Shown: positions 22,320 through 33,714 of the stretch, in pieces
Position numbering within the stretch: position 1 is the first letter of the stretch
Layout of the letters: every line of letters starts with the position of its first letter
Source: Verticillium longisporum
Taxonomy: Eukaryota > Ascomycota > Sordariomycetes > Glomerellales > Plectosphaerellaceae
Reading direction: 5' to 3'
Assembly (NCBI GenBank): GCA_019188255.1
Contig: JAETXT010000010.1
Coordinates: 310,001-374,000, forward strand
DNA length: 64,000 nucleotides
The notes under the pieces: model-generated
What the model was told of the DNA's origin: nothing
What the model saw: the letters and a program-made list of their open reading frames with translations, nothing else
Database searches by the model: none
Made by a program: the position numbers and the translations under genes

Positions 22320-24074
22320 ATGGCAGAGCCTCGACACCCTGACGTGCCATTGCACGTGGCCAGCAAGGAGCAAGAGGCGAAGATTCGAGATCTGGAGCAC
22401 GACCGCGAATCCTCCCAACAGCAAGAAGAGACCATCGACAAGGAGGCTCAAGCCGGTGTTCGCAATGTCGAAGCCATCGCCACGGTCTGGTCCAAGACGA
22501 CTCTGATCATCGCCTACGTCTTGATCTGGATCGTGTACTTTGTCACGCTGATGCAGCAAATGTCGTCGGCATCACTGACACCCTTCGTCACCTCGGCCTT
22601 CCAGCTTCACTCGCTGACGCCGACCGTTGGCATCATCAGCACGGTGGCAGGAGGAGTCTGCATCCTCACGATTGCCAAGGTCCTTGACGTCTTTGGCCGG
22701 CCGCAAGGCTACGCCGTTTCGCTCGTCATCACAACAATTGGCCTCGTCATGATGGCAGCAACCAACAGCGTCGAGATGTACGCGGCGGCCCAGGTTTTCT
22801 GGACCGTTGGAACCAACTCGCTACTCTACACGGTCAACATCATCGTCGCCGATACCTCGTCCCTGCGCAACCGAGCGCTGATGACAGCCCTGACGGCATC
22901 ACCCAATATCATAACCATCTGGCTGGGAGGTCCCATCTCGGAAGGCTTCCTCAATGGCCCTGGTTGGCGGTGGGCCTATGGCATGTTCTCCATCATCGTG
23001 CCCGTCCTCTGCGCGCCCCTGCTTGCCCTGCTGCTAGTCAACCTCTCCAAGGCCAAGGAGCAGGGCGTCATCGTTTCGGAGAAGGAGAAGCGTTCACCGG
23101 TTGCATCCGTTCTTTACTATGCACGCGAATTCGACGCTGTCGGCCTTCTCCTGCTTACGGTCGGCTTGTCCATGTTCCTGCTGTCTTTCAACCTCTACGG
23201 CTTCCAGCCTCTGCAGTGGCGCTCGCCTCTGATCATTTGCCTGTTGGTCTTTGGCGTGCTCCTCGTCGTACTTTTCGCGTTGTGGGAGAAATTCCTGGCT
23301 CCCGTCACATTCATCCCCTACTCACTGCTTCTCGACCGCAACATGGTCGGCGCATGTGTGCTCGGCACCACGCTGTTCATCAGCTTTTTCTGCTGGAACA
23401 GCTTCTTCACCTCGTACCTCATGGTTGTCCACGACCTGAGCGTGACCAAGGCTAGCTACGTCTACCAGATCTACGGTCTCGGCGGCAGTCTATTTTCCAT
23501 TGCCACCGGCGTGGCCATTCGGTACACGGGGCGCTTCAAGGCCATTACCCTCTACGGTGCCATTCCCGTGTATGTGCTCTTCATGGGCCTCATGATTCAC
23601 TTCCGGGACGCAAAGTCATCCAATCTCGGCCTCATCATCATGTCCCAGGTCTTTCTGTCGGCCGCCGGTGGCATCATGCTCATCACGCCACAGATCGCCG
23701 CCGTCTCGGCGTCGAACCACCAGAACGTCGCTGTCGTCATGGCCGTCCTGTCCATGTTTTCGGCCGTCGGCGGCGCCGTCGGCCTCACCGTCGCCGGAAC
23801 CATTTGGCAGAACGTTTTCCCTGTCAAGCTTGCCGAGTACCTCCCCGTCGAGGCGCAGCCGGAACTCTTCAACATTTACGCCATGCTCGAGGCGCAGCTC
23901 ATGTACCCTGTTGGAACACCCACCCGTATCGCCATTCAGAAGGCGTACGCCGATGCACAGTCGATGATGTTGACCGGGGGTACGGCGGTCTGGGTGCTTG
24001 CTGTTGTTGGTGTGGCCATTTGGAGGAACACGGATGTGAGGACCATGAAGCAGGTGAAGGGTAATGTCTTCTAG
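22320..24074 (+). CDS. MFS transporter, siderophore-transporter-like
   Basis: Intact intronless gene of 584 aa; the start at 22320 is the first ATG in frame. It has a hydrophilic charged N-terminus, then 12-14 membrane segments with VFGRPQGY and IVADTSSLRNRAL motifs, as in fungal siderophore or metal-chelate importers and exporters. It is clearly a paralogue of the transporter at 13822: the same DTSSLRNR loop, the same SLTPTVGI segment and the same C-terminal pattern (YPVGTPTRIAIQKAY). It lies between the transposon and the aromatic-catabolism genes, so it could serve either cluster. Plasma-membrane location and substrate are inferred only. Confidence 0.88.
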   Translation: MAEPRHPDVPLHVASKEQEAKIRDLEHDRESSQQQEETIDKEAQAGVRNVEAIATVWSKTTLIIAYVLIWIVYFVTLMQQMSSASLTPFVTSAFQLHSLTPTVGIISTVAGGVCILTIAKVLDVFGRPQGYAVSLVITTIGLVMMAATNSVEMYAAAQVFWTVGTNSLLYTVNIIVADTSSLRNRALMTALTASPNIITIWLGGPISEGFLNGPGWRWAYGMFSIIVPVLCAPLLALLLVNLSKAKEQGVIVSEKEKRSPVASVLYYAREFDAVGLLLLTVGLSMFLLSFNLYGFQPLQWRSPLIICLLVFGVLLVVLFALWEKFLAPVTFIPYSLLLDRNMVGACVLGTTLFISFFCWNSFFTSYLMVVHDLSVTKASYVYQIYGLGGSLFSIATGVAIRYTGRFKAITLYGAIPVYVLFMGLMIHFRDAKSSNLGLIIMSQVFLSAAGGIMLITPQIAAVSASNHQNVAVVMAVLSMFSAVGGAVGLTVAGTIWQNVFPVKLAEYLPVEAQPELFNIYAMLEAQLMYPVGTPTRIAIQKAYADAQSMMLTGGTAVWVLAVVGVAIWRNTDVRTMKQVKGNVF

Positions 24075-24300
24075 AGAGTCGATCTTTTTTCTTGCGGCCG
24101 CATGCATGGCATTTGTCGCTGGTGTGGGATGCCTTTGAGCATCATGCGGGTAGCTAGAGCTGACGAGAAGCAATGAATCAACCTCGTCTGTTTTGATCAT
24201 CCAACTCTTTTGGGATTTATCTTGTGTGCAGCAGGCCTCACTAGGTTTTTCTCCCAATCACAGGTATAGTATATGAAAGGGCCTATCTAATCTAATCCCT

Positions 24301-26923
24301 CTAATCAAACCGAGATACTGTAGAAAAGCTTTCGGAACCCTCCCGTTCTGTAGTCTCGCTGGCAATGATTCCATAGACGGGCATATCTGCCAGCGTCGAC
24401 GCCACGTGATGAAGCGTAGGCAGCGTCTTCCATGTTCCTCTATCAAATTTCATCGTCGATTCATGCCATGTCTTCTTTGCGGCCGCATTAGGCGTGGTGG
24501 GCTCTGGTGCTGGCTCAGGCGTCTGGGTGACGAGATACTCGGCATCTGCAACACCCTTTCTGCCCACTGAAGGCACGCACCGGTACCAGAACCAAGTTGG
24601 CTTGTCTTGGGCCGGCTGCGGACCCCCGTTTGTCAGAGTCTGCGCATCTTGGTCTTCGGGCTTTGAGACACCGTTCGTTGTAGCTCCGTTCGTTGTAGCT
24701 CCGTTTGTCGTAGCTCCGTTCGTCGTAGACCCTGCGCCAAGATCAATCTCAATGAAAACGTTGCCGTCCCAGCTGCACTTTACGAGCACGCCTTCTTCCT
24801 TCTTGGCGACATCAATGTTGCAGAAGATCTTGGGCACGCCGAGTTCTTCTCTTCCCGTGACGAGAGGATCAGCAGCTCCCTCGAACATGACAACCATGAA
24901 GGAACCAACAACACTTTTGCCCGGCTCCTTCTCGTACCGCACGTCGTGGATGAAGAAACCGCAGACGTTGTATCCGCGACCGCCGAGCCACGACAAGCCA
25001 CGAAACTCGAGCGTCACAAGACTGGCCTCAGCTAGCGTACCGGGGCTGACGAAGCTGAAAGCCGGAGTCGGGAAGAGTGTCTTGAGATACGTAGCGGATG
25101 TGCTGAAGCGAATGCTATGAGCCGTCGTGGAGCCGCTAGAGGGTTGAAGGGTGCCATCGTGGCGCTGTCTCGGGCTCGGCATGGGTCCGAAGGAGAGGGG
25201 GCCTCGTTGGAAGGTCGGCCCATTGCGAGACCAGAGGTGTTCTTGGAGGACTCTCCTCGAGTTGTGCCACTCGTCGTGGCCAAAGTTGTAGTTGATAAAC
25301 TCCATCACTGTTGCGAGATGTTAGCAAAGTTGTATTGTGGCGTGTTTTGAGGGTCACAGAAGCACGAGATGCCGTCTTACTGTTGAAGTTCTTCCGATTG
25401 GCGTCTGTCAGATCCTCTCCGGCTAGTCTCGTGAAGCTTTGGATCTTGTGGGCCCTAGTATCTCTGATCTTTTCGTATAAAGCTAGCCTCTCGGGAAGTT
25501 CGTCAAACGTTGTTCCTAAAGGGAGCACGGCAGCAAGTGCAGCCGCATCTTCGATGGCCATGGCACCTGTAATAGATTAGCGATGTTTTAGGCTGACCCC
25601 ATAACGACAAAACGTACCTCCTTGGCCCTGATGAGGCAAGAATGGATGCGCTGCGTCACCGAGAAGCGCCAGCTTGCCCTTAATCCACGTTGGAATACGA
25701 TCCATGTCAAGCAGCGTCCAGACCTTCAGCTCTGATTCATCCACCTCACGCAAAATAGACAGCACAATAGGAGCAAAATCGCCGAATACTTCTAGCAAGC
25801 GCTCCTTACTGGCGCTCCGGCTCCATCCTGTCAACGGTCAGCAATGTGTAAGTTGCGGATCTTGCGCAGAATCTGGTTACCTTTACCCTGCCCTGATGTA
25901 AGCTCGCTAGGGTGGATGCCAACAAAGTTCATGACTGTGTTGTTCAAGGTTGGGTACATGACGAGGCGTCTGTCGTCGGCAACCCACATGGTCAGATAGC
26001 CATCCTCGGCAACCAGGTGTCGTGTTTCGGGATTCTCCTGGAGTGTTGATCGTGAAATCATGAATCTGAAGGCGCTCTTTCCCGAACCAAAAGGCTTGAG
26101 AGTTGGGCCTGCGACGATGGATCGAGTGATTGACTATTGAATCATTATAATTTTAGCCGCGGTTGTCTGTTTCTGCATGCCAATAGACCTTACGCTGACA
26201 CCATCGGCACCGATGATGAGATCGCCCGACACAACGGACCCGTCCTCAAGCGTTACGATACCGGCCGCGGGGTCGACATCGGCGACGGAACAATGAGTGC
26301 GAATTTCGGCAGGTAGACCAGGCAGGGAAGTTGAAGCCGCCACTTTCTTCAGCTCTTCGTGGAGACGAACCCGATGTGCGAGCATCCAGGGCTTGAGAAC
26401 ATAATGTTAGGATGTTTCACAGGAGGCACCAGGTGTGGTCTTTAACGTACATGCTGCCAGATCGATAGGGGTTTTTTGAGATCCACGCGGGCCTTCTGAT
26501 TGCCAATGTAATCATAGGCCACAATCTTCAGAGTGGTCAATCAGTACAAAGCTCATGGGCATGTTGCCAAAGGAAACCTACACCTCTGATTGGATTGGCT
26601 CCGAACTTCTCCGGGAATATACCGAATTGCTTGAGAATGCCATGGCAGTTGGGGGCAAGATGAATCGCGGCGCCGACTTCAGAATTCAAGCCTGAGCGTT
26701 CTAGAAGCTGAGCATAAAAGTCAGCTTCGCCATGATCATGTATCTCTCAACAGCAGTCTTACTGTCACTTTGTGACCCTGCTGGCGCAGACCCAGGGCCG
26801 CTGTAAGCCCACCAATGCCTGCGAGGAAATTTAGCGAAGATAGTTTGGTGAGAAGTCTACAATTCACCAACCTGCTCCGACAATGACAATGTTTAGAGGT
26901 GAAAAGGGTTCTGATTGCTCCAT
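24301..26923 (-). CDS. FAD monooxygenase fused to acetoacetate decarboxylase-like domain
   Basis: Nine exons (26923-26872, 26818-26763, 26707-26582, 26525-26451, 26391-26194, 26133-25881, 25827-25618, 25566-25381, 25307-24301) give 720 aa; every junction is in phase. Residues 1 to about 380 are a class-A flavin monooxygenase of the salicylate-hydroxylase kind: GAGIGGLTAALGL nucleotide fold, the GADGVSS segment and GDAAHPFLPHQGQG. The last about 335 residues resemble acetoacetate decarboxylase (GREELGVPKIFC carries the candidate Lys) and contain a four-fold TTNGA repeat in a linker. The fusion implies hydroxylation of an aromatic acid coupled to processing of a keto-acid or decarboxylation. 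It is divergent from the extradiol dioxygenase across 634 bp, which strongly links the two functions. Confidence 0.85.
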
Positions 26924-27557
26924 CGTGAGGTGAGGCTAGTTGGCATGGGCCAAGAACTCAATTCTGTAGTGCGTACGAAGTATTGGCCAATTAAGCTTGT
27001 CTCGACTGGAGAAAGAGGAACAAGTCTTCTCAAGTGCTCAGCTCGCGCCCGGCTCTGCTACAGCATGTCGATATACTCGATGTCCTACATGTATTCAAGA
27101 GAAAGTCCTGTGCTCGGAAGGCGCCGGGAGGTGGAGAGAGGGGCCGACAAGATGCTGTGTTTAATGCCAGGCGTGTTCCGCACTAGTTAGTATCTGGGGA
27201 CCTGAGATCAGCAGATGCATCACGCGGAAAACATGGGGAAACACCATGCTCGCGCCACCAATCCCATGAACGACCTGTCCTGGTCATGATCGGTATTTGG
27301 ATCCAAGCCGAAGCCCCGCCCCCGCACATTCGGCTCAGTTACCCCAGCCTTCCGGGGCTACCGGCCTTGCCGGCTTGTGTCCTCCACATCCCGATCAGAC
27401 CTTGGGCGACCAGGTCTGCGGTTCCTAGACCATATCCATAGACTTAGTGACAGCGTGCGTTCGGTGAGAGACTCAAGTATTCAAGTTCAACGCATCAATC
27501 CCCCAATCATTTGTTTTCGGTCATTTGTCCACCCCTGGCGTTTGGTCATCTTCAATC
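26924..27557. promoter_or_regulatory. Divergent promoter, monooxygenase / dioxygenase
   Basis: This 634-bp region separates two divergent catabolic genes and is the natural place for a shared pathway-regulator site. It contains short GC-rich direct and inverted patterns (CCGGGGCTACCGGCC near 27353-27367) that could be Zn2Cys6 half-sites. This is suggestive only. Confidence 0.4.
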
Positions 27558-28535
27558 ATGAGTAAGTATTCACATTGATTAGAATATCAAGTAAAAGCGC
27601 GTGCTAATGATGCCTACCAGCTCCACTAACGCCCGTACACTTTTTCTCCCATGGCTCTACCATGATGCTGGGCGAGGAATCCGATGCTGCCACCTACTGG
27701 AAGCGTGCCGGAGATGCCGCTCTTGCCAACAAGATCAAAGGCGTCATCATGATGGTTTGTTCACCCATGTATTTACTGAATGCGACTCTTGACTGATTAT
27801 TATCAGGGTGCACACTGGGATGCCCTCGGAGACAAGGTCGAGGTTGCCACAAATCCGGACCCTTCCAAATCGCCAGTTGCCTACGTTCACCCATCCAAGT
27901 ACGTGGACTACAAGCTCGTTCCCGACATCAAAACATCTGAGCGCTGCGTCAACATCCTCCGTACGGCTGGATTCGACGCCAGCGGTAATCCAAAGTTTGA
28001 CTGGATTCACGACACGTATCTCATCCTCATCCGCATGTTTCCTGACGGCTGCCCACCGACGACGCTCATCTCCATGAACGCGCGCTTCGACCCTCACTAC
28101 CATGTTCGCGTCGGCGAAGCTCTGCGGCCCCTCCGTGCGGAAGGGTACCTCATCATCGGCTCCGGCGGCGCCGTTCACAACCTCTACAGGAACCACTGGA
28201 CCCCCATGCTGCGCTACTCTGACAACTTCGCCCAGACGCGCGCCCCCGAGCCATGGGCACTCGAATTCCGACAGGCCGTGGAGGATGTCATCAAGAACAA
28301 TTCTGGGCCCCGACTAAGGAGAGCCATGACGCGACTGATGAAGCATCCCATGTACCGGGACGCGCACGCTACAGACGACCACTTCATGGCTGCCATGTTC
28401 GTGGCTGGGGCTGCAGGCGATGAGGATGACGAGGGGTGTTTTGGTGAGCTCAAGGCTGAGACTTGGGAGCTTACCAATATGTGCAACAGTCAGTTTACGT
28501 TTGGGAGCTGGCCAAAGACGCTGGCTGTGGCATAA
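27558..28535 (+). CDS. Extradiol aromatic ring-opening dioxygenase, LigB/DODA type
   Basis: Three exons (27558-27561, 27621-27754, 27807-28535) encode 288 aa; the first exon is only ATG plus one base, a pattern common in fungal genes of this family. Metal-ligand and active-site residues of the class III extradiol/DOPA-dioxygenase fold are visible: HFFSHGST near the N-terminus, GAHWDAL at the second junction, a GSGGAVHNL segment and a late DDHFMAAMFVAGAA segment. The enzyme should cleave a catechol-type ring next to the hydroxyl pair using Fe(II) or another divalent metal. No targeting signal. The partner across the shared promoter is a hydroxylase that could supply the diphenol. Confidence 0.88.
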
Positions 28536-28810
28536 ATCGTCCTCATATTCGTAGCATGTATTTCATTTGCTGGTTATACAATTTTCACAGTAAATTGTTG
28601 TAAGAAGCTTGCTCTCAAGATGATTTCATATTTTGACTATTCATCACTGTACGTCTATCAAGGCAGAAGGATACTCTTGAATGATTGAGGCATTGTTAGT
28701 CAAATGCGTGCATTGAAGAATCTTTGGCCTCGCTGAACAAACAGGAAACTGAAGCTTTGAAGCTGCCATTGCGAAACAAGCAACGTGCTTATACCAAAGT
28801 CTATTGAAGT

Positions 28811-30710
28811 CTATTTATGGGGAATAATTGGCAAAGTAACGTAGTTCTGGTATCCAGGCCCGAAATGGATGTGGTTCGTACCCTGTAGCTTCTCTGGTGA
28901 CCTGTTCAACTCGTTAGCAAATATTTAATCACTCGAACGCGCCTCGTGAGCCACTCACCTGTCAGACGGGTCGTCGTGCGTGAAGATTCCAGATCCCTGC
29001 GTATCACCGGATGAAACCTCAAAGACGAGTTTGCCCCCCTTCTCGACAACCACATTGGTCGGCCAAATCTCAACATCAACGGGATAGACTTCTCCCTGGA
29101 TGAGAGGCAAAACATCCTTGCTTGTGTAGTCACGGTGAGGCAGCCACTCACGGTGCTTCGCGTGCTCCTTGTTGATCTTTCGCAGACTAACGCGCAACCA
29201 GCCCTTGGTCAGGGGCACGGGGTCGCCAGCGGTGCCCGTGTAGTAGATCTCCTGACCTGTCGGCCCTATATGGCGCAGGGTCACAAAAAGATCAATATCG
29301 CTTGGTGGCGGGCCAGATGGATCCGGAGTCACAGAGACGTTGAGATGAGCCGTAACATGTCCCGTGACTTCCGTTTCCGCCTCAAAGGGCGATGTCACAA
29401 ACTGAACGACCTTTTGGTCATCTAGTGACCCAAGGGCACGGTACGACAGTTTTGCCCTGTCGCTTAGGGACTCGTGCGCTGCATCGGGCGTCAAGCCGAG
29501 GTCCGGCGTCAGGTGGAACTGCGTGTACTGTGTACGTGCGATCGGCCACTCTTGCTCCTCACGACGAGGGAAGTTCTTTTCCTTTTCAGCATCATTGAAG
29601 CCAGCATCGCCTTTGCGCAGGACGAGCGTGACGGGTGAGACCTTGCCCGGCTCGGACCAGCCAACGCGGTCCTCTCCCTTCAGGAAAGCATCGAGAAAGC
29701 TTCGTTGGACTTCGACCTCTTCCTTGTAGTAGAAGGGAAGATCATGACGGCCGGTGACCATGCGCAAGTACTTGAGCTTCGACCCAGCATGGAGATATCC
29801 CTCAATGTTACCGCGGAGGTGCAGCAGAATACCGCCCCAGTTGCCCACCGACAACAGGGGGACCTCAATATCGCCCATGTCGTACTCCTTCGAGGCGTAG
29901 TAAGGATCGTCTCGGAATTTGTTATCGCGGTTGTCCGTATTCTGATCACGCCTGTTCGCGGCGAGTTCCTCCTCTTCGAGATCACCCTCAATGGTGTCGG
30001 GGCCCCAGTTCCTTGCGCTGCGGCCTGGCCGACCATACTGGTTCGTGATGACCTGGCGATTCCACCAGAACTTGATAAACGAGTTGGAAAGAATGCCGCC
30101 GTGACGGCAGCGGTCGCGATAGTAATCCGACATGCCTTCCCAGGGCACAATGGCCGCGAGGCCCTTGGGCCGGCGCGCCGCCACGCGCCACTGGCTGCCA
30201 GCGTAGTAGCTGATACCGAGGAGTCCAACTTTGCCGTTCGACCACGGCTGGTCGGCGGCCCACTCGACAACGTCGAAGAAGGCTTCGCTCGTGCCTCGCG
30301 ACATGGTGTCCAGCAGGCCGGTCGACTGGCCGAGGCCTCGCTCGTCGGCGCGAACGACGGCATAGCCGTTGCGCGTCCAGTAGCCGGGGTCTGGCGTCTC
30401 CCAGGCTGAGTGCTCTGACTTTTGCTCCTCATTGACCTCGGAGAAGGACTGTGGGTGGAAGCTGGCTCATTGTCAGTTTCACAAGATTAGGACCCTGGGG
30501 ACCAAGGGGCAAGTACTCTTTGTAGGGAATATCTTTTCCGTAAGGGCCGTAGGTAACAAGTACGGGAACCGGCCCTGACGACTTTGGGCGGTAGATGTTG
30601 CATCGCACGAGACCGTCGCCGGCCTTGAGCGTTACGGTGGCATTCTGCTCGAAGATGTACGGGAATGACGTCTCGTCGACCTTGTGTAAGTCTTTCACTT
30701 GATTCGGCAT
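28811..30710 (-). CDS. CocE/NonD-type hydrolase (X-Pro dipeptidyl-peptidase S15 family)
   Basis: Three exons (30710-30517, 30461-28959, 28901-28811) encode 595 aa. The N-terminus carries the usual YGPYGKD segment, then GYAVVRADERGLGQS, the nucleophile motif GISYYAG, a TGRHDLPFYYKE region with a candidate His, and a C-terminal beta-rich jelly-roll domain typical of cocaine-esterase relatives. The small last exon restores the conserved ending (HIHFGPGYQNYVTLPIIP). The family hydrolyses acyl esters and amides. In this position it probably frees an aromatic acid from an ester or amide, or cleaves an intermediate; the substrate is unknown. No signal peptide. Confidence 0.87.
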
Positions 30711-31162
30711 ATTGGGCGGTTCTTCAGTCTGATGCTCGAGCGGCTTGATTTCAATATTGAAGCCGCGACTCGGGAAATCATACGATATGGCATATATGCT
30801 GTGTCTGTGAACTGGACGGTGTGCTGCAATGCCTCTGACCTTGGCTACATATTGAGTCGGAATGTGGGGGAGGGCACTGTGTTGCTGTTCTAATGGCCTT
30901 TGCTGGGGTTCTCCGAAGGCGTGGACGTTGGTACACGTGGAGCCGAAGACCCGACCCCGAATGGTGTCACTGTCGTATACCTAGTGGACATGGTATCATG
31001 TTCAGATGGCTCAGTCAACAGCGCGTGAGATATCTGTACCACTGGTTTGGAGTGTTGCATATCGAAAGGTGTCTTGTAGGTAGATTCAAGAGACAACGAC
31101 TCGTGAGTGATGATGGCTTGCAATCGTATTATAGCCAGATCCCATGGTTCCGACGTCACGAG
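30711..31162. other. Intergenic, CocE promoter and FAH 3' end
   Basis: Region upstream of the CocE-type hydrolase and downstream of the fumarylacetoacetase-like gene, both on the minus strand. Nothing else is seen. Confidence 0.4.
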
Positions 31163-32554
31163 CTACTCTGCATAAGGGCGACTTGGTACGATCATGCCTA
31201 CGCAGTCGCCAAATCCGACGCCATCATCTTCATTTCCAGCAATAGCCGTCATCCGTACCGTGTCTCCATCTTCCAGAAACGCGCGCCTGCTGCCATCCTT
31301 CAGCACCACGGGCGCTGATCCTCCCCTGTAATCTCTAATAAACAGCCTAGGGCGCCCTCCCCGGGTCCGCTAACTGTCCCTGTTGCCAGCACGTCGCCCG
31401 TGCGAAGCGAGGCGCCCGAGCTCACTGCGTGGGCTGTCATTTGCCTCATGCTCCAGTAGAGATCTTGCACCTTGCAGGTGCCAACTGTCGTAGCGTTACC
31501 TCGAGCCACGATTTCTGCCTTCATTGTAATGTTGTAAGATCCCCTGTCGGGATCTTCAAGATATCGAGGCACAGAACGCTGAAGTTGTCCGTCCGATCTG
31601 AACGGTTCGAGAGCATCAAGTGTCACCACCCATGGTGATATTGTCGAGCCAACACTCTTACCGTTGAAGGGCCCGAGAGGCATCATCTCGAATCCTTGGA
31701 TATCCCGGGCTTCAAACGTCAGTCCCTATCGCCTCAACACGCCTCCCCAATATTCACACAGCACTCACAGCTCCAGTCATTGAGGATGACGAACCCAAAA
31801 ATGTGTTCATCAGCATCGACTGCATTCAGACGCTGCCTCATAGGCAGTGGCTTGCCAATGATGGCGGCAAGCTCGAGCTCGTAGTCCATCTTCTGCGATG
31901 GCCCGAAGATGATGGAAGGCTCATTTCCGGGAGCATCCGGACCCATGGCCTTGGGGTTCCTGAATTGGCCCCAAGGCCTCTCAATTTCGGTTCCTGAGAC
32001 GACAATGGAGCTTGCGCGCCCTTGGTAGCCGATAGGGAAGTTGAAAAATGCCGGGGGTGGGCGCTCATCATTGACGATGATTCTGCCAGCGTTCTTGACA
32101 TGTTCCAACGAGCACGAGAAGTCTGCAGCTACCGTCAACGTCGTTCTGCGACTTGGCAATGAGCATGGCCTGTGGTACAGGGGTTCTTCTTACCAGCAAA
32201 GTCCCCAATAGCCACAGGAAGATGCATAGTCACTGCGCCAATGTCCTCTGTCGCCGAGACAGGGAACGCGTCGATGCCATTCCTCTCGAATGCATCTTGA
32301 AGCTCCCGCCGCACGCTACTTTGCACGGATTTTGGTAGGCTGGCAAAGCTGTTCAGTGTTTCGTGAGACAAGGCGTCATCAGGGAGGCCCTCAATGTGGG
32401 AGAAGAAGCCGTTCTGATGCAACGCTTCTAGCCAGATAACAGTGTTGCCGATCCTGGTTGCCGCACGAGGACGTTGGCGAGATGGCGACGATGCGATGCC
32501 GAACGGAACATTCTTCTGCGAGAAGTGGTGGGCATACTCTGCTGCCGAAGACAT
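31163..32554 (-). CDS. Fumarylacetoacetase (FAH), frameshifted near 3' end
   Basis: Three exons (32554-32194, 32122-31769, 31709-31163) give about 420 aa, the normal length for fumarylacetoacetate hydrolase. Diagnostic segments are present: the GDFADFSCS junction across intron 1, MDYELELAAIIG, the NDWS|RDIQGFEMMPLGPFNGKS junction across intron 2, and VSGPGEGALGCLLE. After LLEIT the frame changes in a G run (plus strand CCCC 31323-31326). The literal frame stops at 31300, whereas the conserved tail (LEDGDTVRM..., VGFGDCVGMIVP) continues in the next frame to the stop at 31163. One extra G restores it. The enzyme hydrolyses a C-C bond in acyl-pyruvate-type ring-fission products, which fits a ring-opening pathway here. 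Confidence 0.87.
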
Positions 32555-32955
32555 GATGGCTCACTGTACAAGATCTCTCATGAAGGTGTTATTCTTCGAC
32601 TGTCAACTCTCGGACACTTAACCGCCGTATCTTGCTCTTGCATCTCGGGAACAACAACACCGTGGTATACCTTTCGGCTTGACGCGGCCGTTGCACCCCG
32701 CACGCCCACATCGGGACCTTGCGTCGGGAGTGAGGAGGCGGGGTGGTGCGGGGGATCAATGAACACGAGAAAGTACTATATCCACAAGGTAGACAACAAG
32801 AGCCATGGCTTACGGTGGTTAAAGATTGTAAAGTACCTACCCAAGAGATTCACCATCATTGTCAGGAGTCTCCCTTATCGTGAAGCCTACAACCAAAGTC
32901 GCAAACGAACATACGCCGTCCAAAGGACCCCTCTATACCTTCGCACACCATCACA
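32555..32955. promoter_or_regulatory. Divergent promoter, FAH / cupin
   Basis: A 401-bp region between divergent start codons at 32554 and 32956. No gene; a likely shared control region for the two catabolic genes. Confidence 0.4.
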
Positions 32956-33504
32956 ATGGCTCTCGTGGGCAAACTCGCTATCCCCAAGCGCTTCATCACA
33001 GCCAACAACGACAAGGGCGAAGCAATAATCGACCAGTCTATTCCCGCCGAGGCCGAGTTCGTAGAGACTGCAAAAGGAGATGCCAGCTTCTTCCAACCCT
33101 ACGTCACGAACACTTTCCCCGTCGACCTCGGCAACAGGGCAGACGTGACCGCTTACGAGGGCTACCGCAAGAAGCCTCCGGGCCTCAGCGTTTCCACTGG
33201 CACTGTCCTCCGCTACGTTGACATGCCGCCGGGAGCGCTGTCGCCCATGCACAAGACTGTCAGCCTCGATTACGGTGTCGTTATTGAGGGAAATGTCGAG
33301 TTGGTTCTCGATTCGGGGGAGACGCAGCTGCTGGAACGCGGCGACATTTGCGTCCAACGCGCAACAATGCATGCCTGGCGCAATGTCAGTCAGACGGAGT
33401 GGGCGAGGATGTTGTACGTGCTGCAGCCGGCGACTTCATCGGTCCCAGGAGAGGAGCTTTCGGAGGATTATGGAGGGATGCCGGGGGTGGCGTCGTCTGA
33501 TTAG
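32956..33504 (+). CDS. Small cupin-domain protein
   Basis: Single exon, 182 aa. The C-terminal half is one cupin barrel: motif 1 around PPGALSPMHKTVSLDYGVVIEG and motif 2 around GDICVQRATMHAWRN, with His residues placed for a metal site. Such small cupins in fungal catabolic and metabolite clusters are variously dioxygenase-like, isomerase-like or of unknown activity. It is much shorter than gentisate 1,2-dioxygenase, which has two barrels, so that name is not justified. It is divergent from the fumarylacetoacetase, so co-expression is likely. Confidence 0.8.
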   Translation: MALVGKLAIPKRFITANNDKGEAIIDQSIPAEAEFVETAKGDASFFQPYVTNTFPVDLGNRADVTAYEGYRKKPPGLSVSTGTVLRYVDMPPGALSPMHKTVSLDYGVVIEGNVELVLDSGETQLLERGDICVQRATMHAWRNVSQTEWARMLYVLQPATSSVPGEELSEDYGGMPGVASSD

Positions 33505-33714
33505 AAGGTTAGGTTAATGCCACTTAGTGTTACATAGCCTTTTATTCACGAATCGTTCAAGAGGTATCAGTTGCTCATCACTGTAATTCGTCGCAACATG
33601 AAGCTTGCGCCAGTGCGTAGATGAACCAGGTAGCCCTGAGCCACGTTCATAAGCAAGTTATACTACGAAAGTACAACAGAAAACCCAGAAACATATACCC
33701 AAGGAATCCCGGGG

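Noticed and set aside
32956..33504. Gentisate 1,2-dioxygenase
   Set aside because: Only one cupin barrel and 182 aa; true gentisate dioxygenases are about twice as long with two barrels.
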